From Bolinopsis microptera (Eukaryota > Ctenophora > Tentaculata > Lobata > Bolinopsidae), in NCBI RefSeq assembly GCF_026151205.1, contig NC_087078.1, positions 3,489,675 to 3,553,674 of the forward strand: a stretch of DNA of 64,000 nt, in the 5' to 3' direction. Below the pieces are notes generated by a model. It was not told where the DNA came from. It searched no databases and saw only the letters and a list, made by a program, of their open reading frames with translations. Made by a program: the position numbers and the translations under genes. Every line of letters begins with the position of its first letter. Position 1 is the first letter of the stretch. Below are positions 32,286 to 44,479 of this stretch, piece after piece.

Positions 32286-33886
32286 TCAGCAAAAACATGT
32301 GCTTTTTACAATCACTGTTACATCATTCAATTGAAAATAGTCGGTACCCAACATTTTTGAAATACTGACGAATTTTATTTTCAACAGATCAGTTACTGGA
32401 ACAATATAAATATCCTTACCCAATTTAAACAGCTTCTCCCCCTTCAGTTTTCTTCCTTGTTGCCTATCCTGGAAATGCATGGTCATGGAAATATAGATTT
32501 ATGACCTATTTTAACACTATTGACAAGAAAATTTGTAGAAAATCGATATAAACTGATCGGAAATGATAATTGACAAACCAGCATAGAACCGGGAATTTTC
32601 GGTCTAGTGAGTGTTAGACAAGACTGAGTTTTTGCTGACAGAGAAGAAGGGTCTATACTCAAGGGTAGCAAGTCACAGGATAATATGAGGTTGTCAGGCA
32701 GGGATAAGGTAGCTAGCTCACTTTCTTGCCCGAAGAACCACTTTCTCAAGGGTCTCTGAAAGTGATGCGGGTAATGGAGTAATAATTATTTAATGAATAC
32801 TTCCAGCCCCTCAGCTCTTCCGATTGTTGTAGGCAAATTACATAGGACAGATTCACCATATAATTTCCATTCATCAACTTAAATCAACAAAATAAATTGC
32901 CTTGTTACATGTTTAAGTAATAACCTGAATGTTAGTATAAAACGGAGACACAGAAATGTCGTCTATCTCGGTGAGACATTCCGGTACTTCTGAACCTTCT
33001 TTTTCTTCTTCAGCGATAGTTAACACAGTGACTTTCTGAAATTAATTCAAACTGTAATTCTTTGTCAAAAGGATGATCAAACATTATAAAATTCTAAATG
33101 ACCCAAGTGGTAATTGTTCCCCTCAGTTGTAGCGTCACATAATTTAAGAAGTCGTGATATTAACCTTAGGTGTAGTTATTGTCTGCTTGGAAAGAACAGA
33201 ATCTAATTTGCCCTTCAATCGGGTTTGACAAGTGATGAACAGCACATCAATAACACCTGCTACCTGCAGAAGTAAACGTGGTCAATTAGACCTCAGTAGA
33301 AACAGCTTCAAACTATTGTAGGCAAAAGCATATCATTGAATACAGATTATCATATCAAGTAAGGTAATGCATGAGGGAACGTTGTAATTATGTGCTTTGT
33401 AAAAGTGTTAAATTACAGTGGTCAGTACAATACCTGGTTGTAAGTGTTAGAGAGAAGTTTATCAGCCGTGTTCAATATGAACTGAACACACTGCGTTATC
33501 GTTTGTTCAGAGCTATCATCCACCAAAGGAGTGTCTCTATGGTATTGAACTAGAGTGTCAATACTTCGCCGCAATACACTTATAGACCCTTCGTTCAAAA
33601 TTTGTAGTGGGTACAGAATCTGAAGTTACAGATTCCATTTATTTTTAAGGCTTTTAGCTAACTACCTTTGAATATAACTGTTGTGCCAAGAACTTGAAAA
33701 AACCTAATGAGGAATAGAGACATAGCGTACCTCGGTGTGTGCAGAAAGACATGCTAACATGAAGGCTGGTTGGACAGAATGGTCAGCTAACAAGGATACT
33801 TCCTGGAGACAAATTCCGCTCACTTTCTTGCAAGTCTCGGATGACATCATTGTGTTCATGTCAACTATGATCACTTTGATTCCCAT
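32286..33886 (-). CDS. M1AP-like protein (meiosis 1 associated protein relative)
   Basis: Exons on the minus strand: 33886-33731 (ATG 33886, 52 codons), 33619-33434 (62), 33263-33165 (33), 33035-32925 (37), 32755-32506 (about 83), and a last exon of about 32450-32286. The first four junctions are phase 0 with good GT/AG sites. The product begins MGIKVIIVDM, continues through EILYPLQILNEGS, VIDVLFITCQ, LTEIDDISVSP and NLILSCDLLPL, and ends with IYIVPVTDLL. The order and spacing of these blocks match my recollection of vertebrate M1AP, a germ-cell protein needed for male meiosis. The gene is shorter (about 320 against about 530 residues). The junction into the last exon is uncertain. The exon chain is firm; the family name is moderately so. 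Confidence 0.6.
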
Positions 33887-34021
33887 TCTGTTGGTTAAAT
33901 ATAAAAATATATGCAAGAGCAGAAAGATAAGTTCAAATGATCAAATTGGTTTTCAAAGTTGCTTTTCGTTCATCTAGAAAGTTGATCTAGGAAGACACTA
34001 TATCTCAGCCTATATAGATAC

Positions 34022-34085
34022 ACATCTCTTTCGAATAAAATATGAATGAATGAATTGGATGAATGAATTGAATGAATTAATTGAA
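34022..34085. repeat. (GAAT)n microsatellite
   Basis: Repeated atgaatgaatgaatt units. An (AT)n run also lies near 34898-34917. Confidence 0.8.
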
Positions 34086-34629
34086 CCAAACAGATTATTT
34101 TGACGGTTGACACGTATTGTTATTTATAAGCATGTTCATTGAAGAGCAATACGGTAAAGTGTACCAGTATATTGTATAAAAAATGTAAACTGGAACAAAC
34201 CTCCACTCTCCAGCTCCGCGCCCAAATATCGTACAATAAAACTCTTAACTATCATAAGCCTAACTTGAAGAAGGTAATTGATCGATACCAGACAAAGAAA
34301 AAATCATTTAAAAATTAATTTTTAGATACAACCTTTTACAAAATGTGTTTTCAGTTTTATGTACATAAAATCGTAATAATACGGTCTTGATTTATCATAT
34401 GTTAGTTTTGCCTATTAGGATAAGAAATATACTGCTTTTCGCTTCATTAACATGTGACATTTTTAATGAAATTTGTTAAAGAAATTGAAAATCATTTGTT
34501 TGAAATAAATTGCTACTCAGTGAACTCAGTGAACTTGTGTCATCCACATGAAAACTCATGACACATTAATTAAGATGATGGTAAAATTCTATAAATCTTT
34601 GGAAAATCTTTTCATTAATATACTAAGCC

Positions 34630-34842
34630 CTATTCTCCTTCGTCCAATTCAGGGACTACTGCCATTTCTTCTGGCTGATTTGACGGTGCTTTTGTGAAAC
34701 AACCACAGAAAAATTGTCTTATTTTACTCATTATCGAAGGTCCATTTGATGTATGATGACTTGGATGATGGTCTAGACTTTTTCTCACAAAGTCACTGTA
34801 AAATCTACCTTGGTGACTGAGACTCTGTCTCTGACTAGTCAT
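34630..34842 (-). CDS. Small cysteine-containing exon or 70-residue protein
   Basis: An acceptor (attcttag) lies just before GTCCAAATG on this strand, and the frame then runs 70 codons from ATG 34842 to a stop at 34630. The product is Ser/His-rich at first, then has IRQFFCGCF, a likely palmitoylation-type or metal-binding pair, and ends acidic (VPELDEGE). It could be a single coding exon behind a non-coding first exon, or the last exon of a longer gene. No phase-consistent join to the exon ending at 35334 was found. No family is recognised. Confidence 0.4.
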   Translation of the reverse strand: MTSQRQSLSHQGRFYSDFVRKSLDHHPSHHTSNGPSIMSKIRQFFCGCFTKAPSNQPEEMAVVPELDEGE

Positions 34843-35333
34843 TTGGACCTAAGAATATATGTTTAGTTTGACAAGTGATAAAGGTGGTTACTCACATAAT
34901 ATATATATATATATATTGTTATTCATTTGTTCACTGCTGTGGCCTGTGAGGTTACACATAGCACAACCTTTTTACATGAAATTTAAAGTTAAGTTGGAGA
35001 TTTTTATGGACAGAATCACTTAGACAAAAATAAAAAAACAAAAATACTATTTTGCACCTAGTATTACATTGTGAAACTGTACGATTTCATAACAAAACAC
35101 ACTAAAATTGTCCTAATCTAAGAAAAGTGCCGAGATTCATTAAGACAATGTGCAGTTATTGTCTTAGTCTAAGTTTTCATTATAGACTATTTGGAACAAT
35201 ACCTGAACTTCATTCTCAACTTTCACTTGTACATGTAGCTAGACTTACTTATAATCACAAAACCTGCCATGAGCATTTACAAGTAGAACAATTATTTTAA
35301 AATAAAAATTCAGGTAACCTTGTTGGACAGTTA

Positions 35334-36145
35334 CTAAAATTCAGATGTTCTGTGCGCCCATAGTGCTTCAAATACGGAAATTTGTTTCTTGGCCACAGAA
35401 AATTCATGAGGTACTTTCAAGCAGGCCTCGTTTGGCGTTAAATGCTTTATTTGATCAGAAATAGTTACAAATGCAAAAGGGTCAAGACACTTTTCAAAAA
35501 TGTCCACAGAAAGTTTTTTCCTTTTTCTCCTTTCAGATGTGCCAATTTTAGAGGGCATTGTTTGCATGATCTGAGGGACAAATCTCTGGCAATTCTTAGG
35601 TCTTTTAATCACTATTCTAATTTTACCATAGTTTTTCTGCCGAATCAGTTTGGGAGAACTGGAAGTTTCTTTAATATCTTGATGTATACATTCTTCTTTT
35701 GCAGTCTTTCTTTTTCCTTTTTGTTTCCAATTTGTAGGAGTGATGTTAAAAGATTCGGTTTTTTGGACTTCCTGAGCTGCAATTGACGTGTTACTATTGT
35801 TTTTGGGTTCATCTTGACAAAACACATCTCTTGCCTGGATTTTACTATTCTTTCTGACAACTTTAACTTGTTTTGGCTTAGCTGTCGAATTTAAATTGAT
35901 CTGATCATCAGGTTGTGAACGCTGTGTTAGGTCGTTGAATTGCCACTGCTGATACACTGAATTACTGTTGTGAACTTTCTCTGTTTTCTGAAAATGGTAA
36001 ATGTGTAGGTAAATATTATTTAATATAAAATTTGTAGCAAAATTAAGCAATCATGATTGGAGATTTAGGGGTCTTACCTTACCTTATTTTTGATAACTTG
36101 GGGTGATGGAGCATCGAACAGTACCTCGCCAAAGCATTGTGTCAT
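35334..36145 (-). CDS. Two exons, probable C-terminal part of the CCDC180-like gene
   Basis: Exons 36145-36083 (21 codons, starting ATG after acceptor tttacag, donor gtaagg) and 35987-35334 (acceptor attttcag, ending in a stop) join in phase 0 to give 238 residues. The product is basic, with a KRKKLSVDIF patch and a C-terminus reading FEALWAHRTSEF. It lies just downstream of, and on the same strand as, the CCDC180-like coding blocks. Adding it brings the total to about 1,740 residues, close to vertebrate CCDC180. The junction from the preceding block could not be resolved: the donors near its end leave phase 1. It could instead be a separate gene starting at ATG 36145. Confidence 0.55.
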
Positions 36146-36471
36146 CTGTAAATAATTTTGATATTGTACTAATGAACATTTACAGCAGGATATTTATCAG
36201 CTCTGGTGACTGAAATTTAATGCATTCACTGTGACCACCGTAATTTTTAAATGTTTCATTGAACAGAACAAGATTTTCAGAATCACAAGATTTGTCTTTA
36301 TTCAGTATTTCGAAATTAATAACGACTATGTAAATTCTATTCCAACATATAATTATATTTCAATAATTAAAGTTCAATTGTCATGTAATGAAAGTAGGAT
36401 TGAAAAGATTTTAAATCAAAGGGCTGCATTTCAATCAGTGCAATTTGTTTCATAAAATAAAATCAGTAGGT

Positions 36472-39400
36472 TCAACAGTTACTGTTTTTCAAAGCTTTGA
36501 TCTCACAAATTGATTTCGTCCAATTCATATGCCAATTCTGCATAACCTTTGAAGATTCAAGGTGAAAGCTACTAAACTCCTTTGTTTTACAAGAGTGAAG
36601 CTTTCTATAAATTGTTAAGACTCTGTCTCTTTCCTTTAGCACAGATATGCTAAGTTTACTAATTGTACCATGAAGTGTTAGATAGTTAACCATATTGACT
36701 TGAAATTGAGCAGAATTAGAACGAGCTCTTTCAGCAGACTGAGATGTAGTTACGGCAAGCTTCTGACGCAAACGCTTATGAACCTCAAATGAACCTCCTT
36801 CTTTTGTGTTCATCCTTCGAATGTCTTCAACCTGAATTGCACTTTCAGCAGCGTTAATAAAAGCCTCACAGCATGATTTAACAATGGACTCAAACTTTTT
36901 AAGTTTAGCAGAGAATATTTTTATGTTTTCCTCATAGCATGTTTCTAATTCTTTGGATGCTGAAAGTTTTTCTTCATTCAAGCAAATGAGAGACAAATCA
37001 GCTTCATTTTCGGGGTGGGTGAGATGTGGACGTAACGCATTTGACAATTTTTCTTGTGCATCATTAGTTTTCTGAGAGATATTTTGATAGGTATATAGCC
37101 CATTATCAAACAGTTCAGTAAAGTCATTCTTGAATTTGAAAAGAATCTTGTCAAGAGTAATCAAAGAAGCATCTAAAAATATATCATACATTGAGGATAA
37201 CATGATTTTTATCTTTTGAACTCTATCATCACATTGCTTGTGAATATTTTCTAAATACTTCTTCATGTCTTTGGTAAAATCACGGATTGCCGAGACATGA
37301 TTTAGCTTCATTCTTTGGCGGTACTTTATATTTAAATGTCTCTGACGATAAAATAAAAGACATGAGATGATAAAATCTTCTTGGAAATGCAGTAAATAAA
37401 ATTTCACCTTCTCTGTGATGCTGACAATATTTTCACAGAGATTGCTCACATTGTACTTTCTCTTTTCAAGATTGAAAAAGCCGAGTGGATCGAAGACAAA
37501 CGTTCTCAGTTCATCATCAGTCATAATTAGAAAATCGTAGATTGGAGTATTTTGTTGTCGTTGATTGAAGCATGTTGAGCGCTTTTGCCTGCTAGCAACT
37601 GATGTTCTACTTAGAAGGTCGACTGTTTTATTCAGATTCAAAACTTTAGCCATATTCATTTGGTTAAAAGAACCGTTTCTAAGATTAGTATCGTTTGGTT
37701 TATGGTAAATGCTGGTGGTATAACAGGCAATTTGAATATAGAAGATTTTTTGCCATCGATTTTTTCAGATATAGCTTTTTCACCATTGCATTCTCCAGTT
37801 TTATCTAACTTCGGTAGAATCGCTGCAGGGTAGGAGATAGGGCTGCTATTCTCGATTACACTATCAGTTATAGTGGGTAATTTTTGTGAAGACGAAGTGG
37901 AATAAGTAATGTTCTGTTGTGATGGTTTAGCCTCATTTGAATGATTTATGTTCTGTTGGGGTTGTTTAGTCCTGGCAACAAGATTTCTAATCTTATTTGA
38001 TACTTCTTTCAACTTAGACCCAGAGTTTTCTCCTTGAGTAGGTTCACCTGTTGCAGTTAATCCAACCAAGCTGTTCCTAATTTTCTTTTCTGTCTTTAGT
38101 CCTTTTAGTGCTTCCAGCCCCTCTGGATTCTTGCTCAGCCAAAACGAATTTACTGATGCCTTAGCAGTTGAGGTACTTACCCAAGGTTGGTCTGATACAT
38201 CCAAAATATTTGCTCCAACCCCATACACACAAGTGATTTTACCAGACAAATATTTCTTTTCTATGTTAGCACTGTCAGCAACCCAGTTGTCATCAGAATT
38301 TTCTATCAATCCTTCCACATTATAAATATTTTCATTTTTACATGATGATGACGTCAGCTGTAATATATTTTTGGTGAATTCGATAGTATCTTCAATGGAT
38401 GGATCAATGGCACTGAAACCTTTATACAGTTCGTTAATTTGATCCAAAGAATTTCAGCTGGAACTGAAATAGGGCTGCATCGAAAATTGTAAAAATTAAT
38501 TAACGATTTTATCTCCCCAAATAAATCTGTAAAAGATGATGCAATGCCCTGGACATTTTTCAAAATGTTATCTGGTTGTGTGGTATCCAATTCAGCTATC
38601 GATTTCTCCATATCCTTCAGCTGGCCCTTGATTGTAGGGAGGGTAATATCACGATCAGTAAAATCAATTTTTATTTGCATCCTTACCTTAGACAGATACG
38701 ACGACTTCATTTCTAAGAAAAATAAATCCAAGAGACAATGCTTGTAATGAGTTTTGTAGTTTTGGATTGCAGTAGCATTCTTTTTATTTTTTTGAGTCTC
38801 GACATACTTCAGGTTGCGCTTGGTCATCATGGTCATGTTTCTTGCATGATCTCTTCTTTCACAGAATTGTAAAAAATATTTGGACTTTTCTCCACATTCA
38901 AAATTACCTGACTTGGCATATTCCATGAACTTTTCTTCGGTTTCCCGCATCACCTTTGCATCTTTGTCTATTCTTGAAAGGGCGATTTTGGCTTTATCGG
39001 AAATTTTTCTTTCCCAGTTGAAAAGGACTGCCATGAATTTAGTGTTATGACAGCTTAGCTCTTTAGATTTCCGCATCAATAACTGCTTTTTGCAGGCTTT
39101 TTCTATTGCTTCCTCAATAGAAGTGATAATAGTGCCGGCATTGTTGGTAAAATCTTTCTCGATATTGGTCAATTTGGTATCGAACTGGTCAAAACACAGA
39201 TAAAGTTGCTTGAATGAATACTGGAACTTGTCAAGCTCTTTTTTTCTTGACTCAAACTCAGCATAAATGAGTTTTTCCCGTGGATTGTGAACATCTGTTC
39301 TGACTTTTTCTTCTTTCGCTATTTCATTTTGAAGTTTAAGAATCAAAATTCATATGTCTCTTTGTAATTCTTGGCGTTTAATGAAATGTGGTCCACAATA

Positions 39401-41109
39401 ACTTGACTGGCAATTTCCATCAACTCTTTAATGATCATTTGTGATCGTAATGATGACTGAATGGTATCGTGAAACTGAAGCATTTTAGAGGTTATTGTAG
39501 GATTGCATTCATGAGCATGAAGTTGCAGAAATGTCTGACCACCTATCAAAATATAACAGTCTTCATTGATTTCATAAATCTTATTGCTTTGATCTGACAG
39601 CGGTGATGCATCTGTACTGTCTCGACTTATCCTTTTCAAACTTATGAGTCTCAGCAAAGACGATTCATAAAGACTACTCTGATTTGAACATCTCTGTGGA
39701 TAAGCCAAAATAAGTGACTCCATTTGAGAAAAAAGGTCATCCAATTTCTGTTTCAGCTCATTGAGTTTCTGTGCTACTCTTTCAAGTAGTTTATCAAGCT
39801 TCATAGAAGACGACACTTCGGAAATTTTGTCCAAAGTCTTGTCAATTTCTCTTTCGGTTATCTTTGATGAACCATTATGGTGATCTCTACAATTCTTCAT
39901 GTCATTTAATAGCTCCTTTCTATGATTCTTTATTTGCTCTGCATTTTCTCCCCAAGCTTCACTGACACTGAGTAGAAGTTGCATCATATAACTGTGAACT
40001 CCACCCATTGTGTCAAGATTGTCTTTGATGTCAGCTTCATCCATTTTTAAAGCTTCATTTGCAATCTTTTCATAGCTCTCGTTTCCATCATTTATAAATT
40101 TTGAAAATGACTTCTGGAACTGTTCTTCAGAAAAAGAAGCTTCTCTGAACAGAACTTCCTTTATATCAGACAATTTCTGCTCAATTTTTTTAATGAGTGT
40201 CTGAAAGTGAATGGTGGCATTATCTAGGTAGATTCTTGCAATTTTTTCTTTATTCTGCAACATTTCCGTTATCTTCCGTTCAAATGAATTTTGCCTTTTA
40301 CTGATGTAGGGAAGACCCAACAAAATTTCTTTATAAGAGTCAATTATTAGGTCATCAATATTTTTCATTTCATCAAAGGCTTTTGATCGACACGTTTTTA
40401 TTTCCTTGGATTTGGTAAACTCGTCACTTTGCAGCATTTCCTGTACTACAGATAAATTCTTTTGGACAAGAAAATCACGCCAACCCAGCAAATGTTTTTC
40501 CCAATTCCTCCGATTATCAAGCAACTTAAAAAGGGTACTGTTTTTCATGTTTGAAGCAATTGTTGCATATCTTCTGTAGTTTTCCAACAAGTCTATATTA
40601 AAATATAACTGGTCGTTGTCGAAAAAACTTACTAGCTTTCTATTATCCCAAACACCAGCAGATTTTAACAAATCAAAGTAATGAGTCATTACTTGCTTGA
40701 TACAGTCAATACGTGCATGCTCACATGATTTGATAATTTCACTTTCCATGTCTGAGATAAGTGTCAAGATTCTATCTACCTCACTCTGAATCAAGGACCA
40801 AATAGTCTTGAACTGCTCTGCAGATGAAAAGCTATCTTGAATATTAAAAGTCTCAAATTGGTTATCAATAGTCAGGTTAGCTGATGCAATTTGTTCTTCA
40901 GTGGCAGAACATAGTTCTTTCAACTTTTCCATGATATTGAAATTGACAATCTTTATATCATTGACATAATAGGACAGTACTACTTCGTGTCTTGAAACGT
41001 GTTTTACATTGATTTGGTTGATTCTGTCAGATGAAGATTGGACGCTTGAAATGGTATTTGGTAAATTCTTGACTTGATCTTCTGCAGGTATATCATGATA
41101 CACTGACAT
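36472..41109 (-). CDS. CCDC180: CCDC180-like coiled-coil protein, frame broken three times
   Basis: Four long blocks follow one another: 41109-39343 (588 codons), 39346-38354 (330), 38447-37656 (263) and 37659-36472 (395). All are Lys/Glu/Leu-rich coiled coil. The first has the WEKHLLGWRDFL pattern and preceding Asn/Arg-rich helix of the DUF4455 domain of CCDC180. The last block has W..NW..SI near its end, as in the DUF4456 domain. CCDC180 is a ciliary/testis-type coiled-coil protein of about 1,700 residues. At each break the next frame is reached by a shift equal to one missing base: at TTTT near 39346, at TTT near 38450, and at an A6 run near 37750. The start ATG 41109 follows an acceptor (atttcag at 41116), so a 5' exon exists upstream. 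The near absence of introns over 4.6 kb is odd for this family. Confidence 0.6.
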
Positions 41110-41451
41110 GACCCTGAAATATTTGTAACATTTGTAAACAGTGAAGAATTGAATGGAATTAAGAGAAACCAGAGTGGCTCAGAAGTAATTAATCATACAC
41201 CATCCTGATCCTGTACAGCTATACACCAAGACTTGTGTAATTGAAAGGAAATTTCAGGCTTAAGTCATAGATCCGGCAATGATAATATCAAGGAATAATA
41301 TGATGGTCCCACATCCAGAAAGTTTTATATTTCCTCCCAGATGCGTTTTTTTCTTAATTCTGTGGCCCGCTCGCTTCGCTCGCAAGTTTGCCTTTTTTCT
41401 GTGGCCCGCTCTTTTCGCTCGCAAATTTTTAACACTGGACCAATTCACGAG

Positions 41452-41662
41452 CAGGGACGTAGCCAGGATTTTTCTTTGGGGGGGCTGTCGGCGAGCGAAG
41501 CGAGCCGACGTGTCCAATCCAGCTGCGCAGCGAGCGAAGCGAGCAAGCTGTGGCAGGGGTCTTGGGGCGCAGCCCCCAGCGGGGTCCAGGGGCGGAGCCC
41601 CTTGGCGGGGGGTAGGGGGGCACAGCCCCCCAGAAAATTTTTGCGAAATAGGGTGTTTTAGA
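41452..41662 (+). repeat. cgtagccaggatttttc repeat, copy 2
   Basis: It begins agggacgtagccaggatttt, contains gcgagcgaagcgagc twice and ggggcgcagcccccagc, and ends ttttgcgaaatagggtgttt. Related gctcgcttcgctcgc motifs lie just left, at 41365-41432. ORFs here on both strands are repeat shadows. Confidence 0.8.
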
Positions 41663-43427
41663 CGACATTTGGCATTAAAGAAATTTGTCGGACAGCAAAA
41701 ACTGGGATTGAAAAGAATCAAGTACTCACGTAAATTCGGTAACTTCACAACAGCAATCTGCATTCTCCAATCAGAATATTTCACTGTGTTCCAAAACTGA
41801 CAGGATGTTCCTCTTTGATTTTTATACAATCGAAACATTATCTTCAAAAATTTCCTCAATTAATTTGTCTTTATTCCAAAAAAATATTTCGAAATTTAGG
41901 AGTAACTTCTCAAAAATTTCCTCTTTTTCCTCAAATTTCCTCTTTTTCCAAAAATTTCCTCCCAGGCTGCCTGGCAAGATGGCGTGTTTCTGGATGTGGG
42001 ATGATGGTATAAACTGTTCATAATTAGGTAAGTCGTTCTTAACATTTTTATGGTCTAATTTAAAGGTACAATTTTCTGTAGCTATCTTCTCCAAGAGCGT
42101 TTATCTGTTTTATCTCAAATTTTGAGCACATATTCCTTAGTATAGAAACGATTAAAGGATATGCAGCGATTTTCATAATTTTGCTTCAGGCCCTGTTGTA
42201 GGGCCTCATGACCAGGATTTCTGAGTTTAGTAATCTCTTGTGCCGATTGCACGTGTAAGTTGATCGGTTTGCATTTGTTATGGTGACCTTGCTTTGGTTG
42301 CTCACCACATAATTTCAAAATAGGCCCCTATATTAATTCTGGACAAGGAGTTCGAAGTGGAAAAGAATTCAACGGACTTTAACTTGGACGGACCTTGAAT
42401 GAACGGACTTTATTTGAACGGACATTAAGATGAACGTTAGGGCCTCCAGCATTCAATTAATGTCCGTCCAAATAAGATCCGATAAGGTATATAAACATAC
42501 TACGATATGGTCGCTGGATCCATGATGAGTACTCACTTTAATAAACTAATAAAATCTAGTGTGGGAAACATTATCAATTGAATTACGTGGTTTATCATTA
42601 CGTGATCGCCGATTTAGAGATTTATTTATAGTTGATATCAAGCGTAAAAGCGAGTAACAAACAAAATAGAAATTATGGCAACTTTGCTCTTTGCAGCCGG
42701 ATTCAATTGATTGATATAACATGGCTAATTCGTAATTTTTAAACTTCCAGGACGGGGAATAGCAAACTTGGTATAATAAACTGCTTGGAAGAGAAAAAAG
42801 TAAAAATCTTCAATGTCAAGGTTCTTTTCTGCTGTTATAACATGTTAACATTTTCAATTCCCGAATTTTTCCGTCTACAAAACGATTACAATTTTAGTTA
42901 GGAAGACACGATATGGTCGCTGTCGTTGACAAGCTTGAAAATTATTGTGTTCGAGTAACTGTTCAAAGGTTGATAAGTGTGATTAACTTTTATAAAATTC
43001 CGATATTCTTCGGCGTTAAAAAAAAATTCTGAATTATCGATATCTTATATGGAAGTAAGAATTTCCAATGTGTCTTATCGAAAGTGAGTGAGAGAAACAC
43101 TTGTGGCAATTTTATTTACTGATCCTCTTATTTTTAAAGCTATCCTCAATACATATGCAGTTACAAAGTGTGATAACCGTTTCAACAGGGGTCGAATTCA
43201 CAAAAATAACGTAAACCATTGATTTAAAGCAACCGCCGCTCCTGTCTCTTGATTGCTGATGATCATATTGTTGATTTTATCGATAAAACATGGATTTTAA
43301 GGCAGAAGGAAGCATTGTTGAGTTCTGAAACCAAGTTTAATCGATTTCTCGTGCAATTTTAGGTCAGGGATGGTCATCAAAATAAGTTTATAACAATGTC
43401 GATATTTTGGTAAATTTCTAGGGGTAA
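41663..43427. other. Gene-free region
   Basis: No exon is supported. Positions 42355-42480 contain short reiterations of aacggact(tt) and a partly inverse gtccgtccaaata. An ATG in good context at 41979 (aagATGG) opens only 14 codons before a stop next to a donor-like taggtaag. Confidence 0.5.
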
Positions 43428-43728
43428 TCTCTACTATAATTCAGAGAATTGTTTTTGTACGTACACTGTACGACCGCCCACGTGCAAATCAGACGAGAAA
43501 TAGGAAGTTGCGTAGTAACCATGGTAGCGAGGGTTATTACACGCACGTGCACGTGCAATGATTGTTTTAACGTCATTGTGATCGGTTTTGTTGATGTTAC
43601 GCTGTGTTTAGTACGAGCAACATTTTAATTGGCTGTTTCTTCGGTTGTGTAGGATATTTTTTGACGCGATCTAAACTTACCAACAAAAAATACTATTAGC
43701 TTCCTCCCTGTGACCACGGGTTTTCTAG
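43428..43728 (-). repeat. ~300-bp interspersed repeat, copy 3 (uninterrupted)
   Basis: The reverse complement of the copies at 3931 and 4229. It reads continuously across the point where copy 2 carries the TRIM-like insertion. Confidence 0.85.
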
Positions 43729-44479
43729 TTAGGTATAAACTACAGTACAGCTGTACTTACACCCACATTCACAAGCATGCAAGCTCACCTGGTCCAATGA
43801 GCAGGAAACGGAGAACAAGGTCTGGTGACATCATAGTCACGTGACCTTAGGCTCATAATCACGTGACCTCAGACCCAATCAATTGGGTTCTGGCCTGGTC
43901 AGCCCCCTGTCACCCGATCTTGAGGTGACGTACGACACCTCGTTTACCCAATCAATGTCTGGAATACTGCACATTTTCACATGCCAAATTCACAAGATTC
44001 TTAAAGAGTTGTGCGAGATGACGATACATAGAGGCCGCAGAATTATGAGGACTAACAGATCCTGGTGGAACCTAAGCGATCCATGATATCACGACAGGCC
44101 CTACCCTATCTATAAGTTTGTATGTACAAGTTTGACTATGACAAGCGAGACAAATTACTTAAGTTCAGTGCGATAGTCCCTTATTACGTAAACGCTACAA
44201 ACAAATTAAATACAAATAACACCTCACAAAACTAAACAACACAAAAGCAACCACTTTATTCGATTTCTATTTGTTAGCCAAATCAGTTATAATCATACTG
44301 ATATAAAGGCCCTAAGCTAGATAAGGACACTTTATTTCATTTAATTATCCGATTTTATCTTATAATATAATTTACTTTTAGATCTAGATAGAAATCATAT
44401 CACGATTCTGTAGCATACAGGACCTCCGGTTCTCGTGAAAGAATCTGATTTGAACTATAGTTTTATATTTACATTTCTC

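Noticed and set aside
41260-41859. 199-codon minus-strand and 173-codon plus-strand ORFs
   Set aside because: Both lie across the G-rich repeat with gcgagcgaagcgagc blocks; peptides such as repeated LRAKRAGH reflect the repeat.
43883-44086. 67-codon ORF after the interspersed repeat
   Set aside because: No start context, no homology signal and no exon partner.
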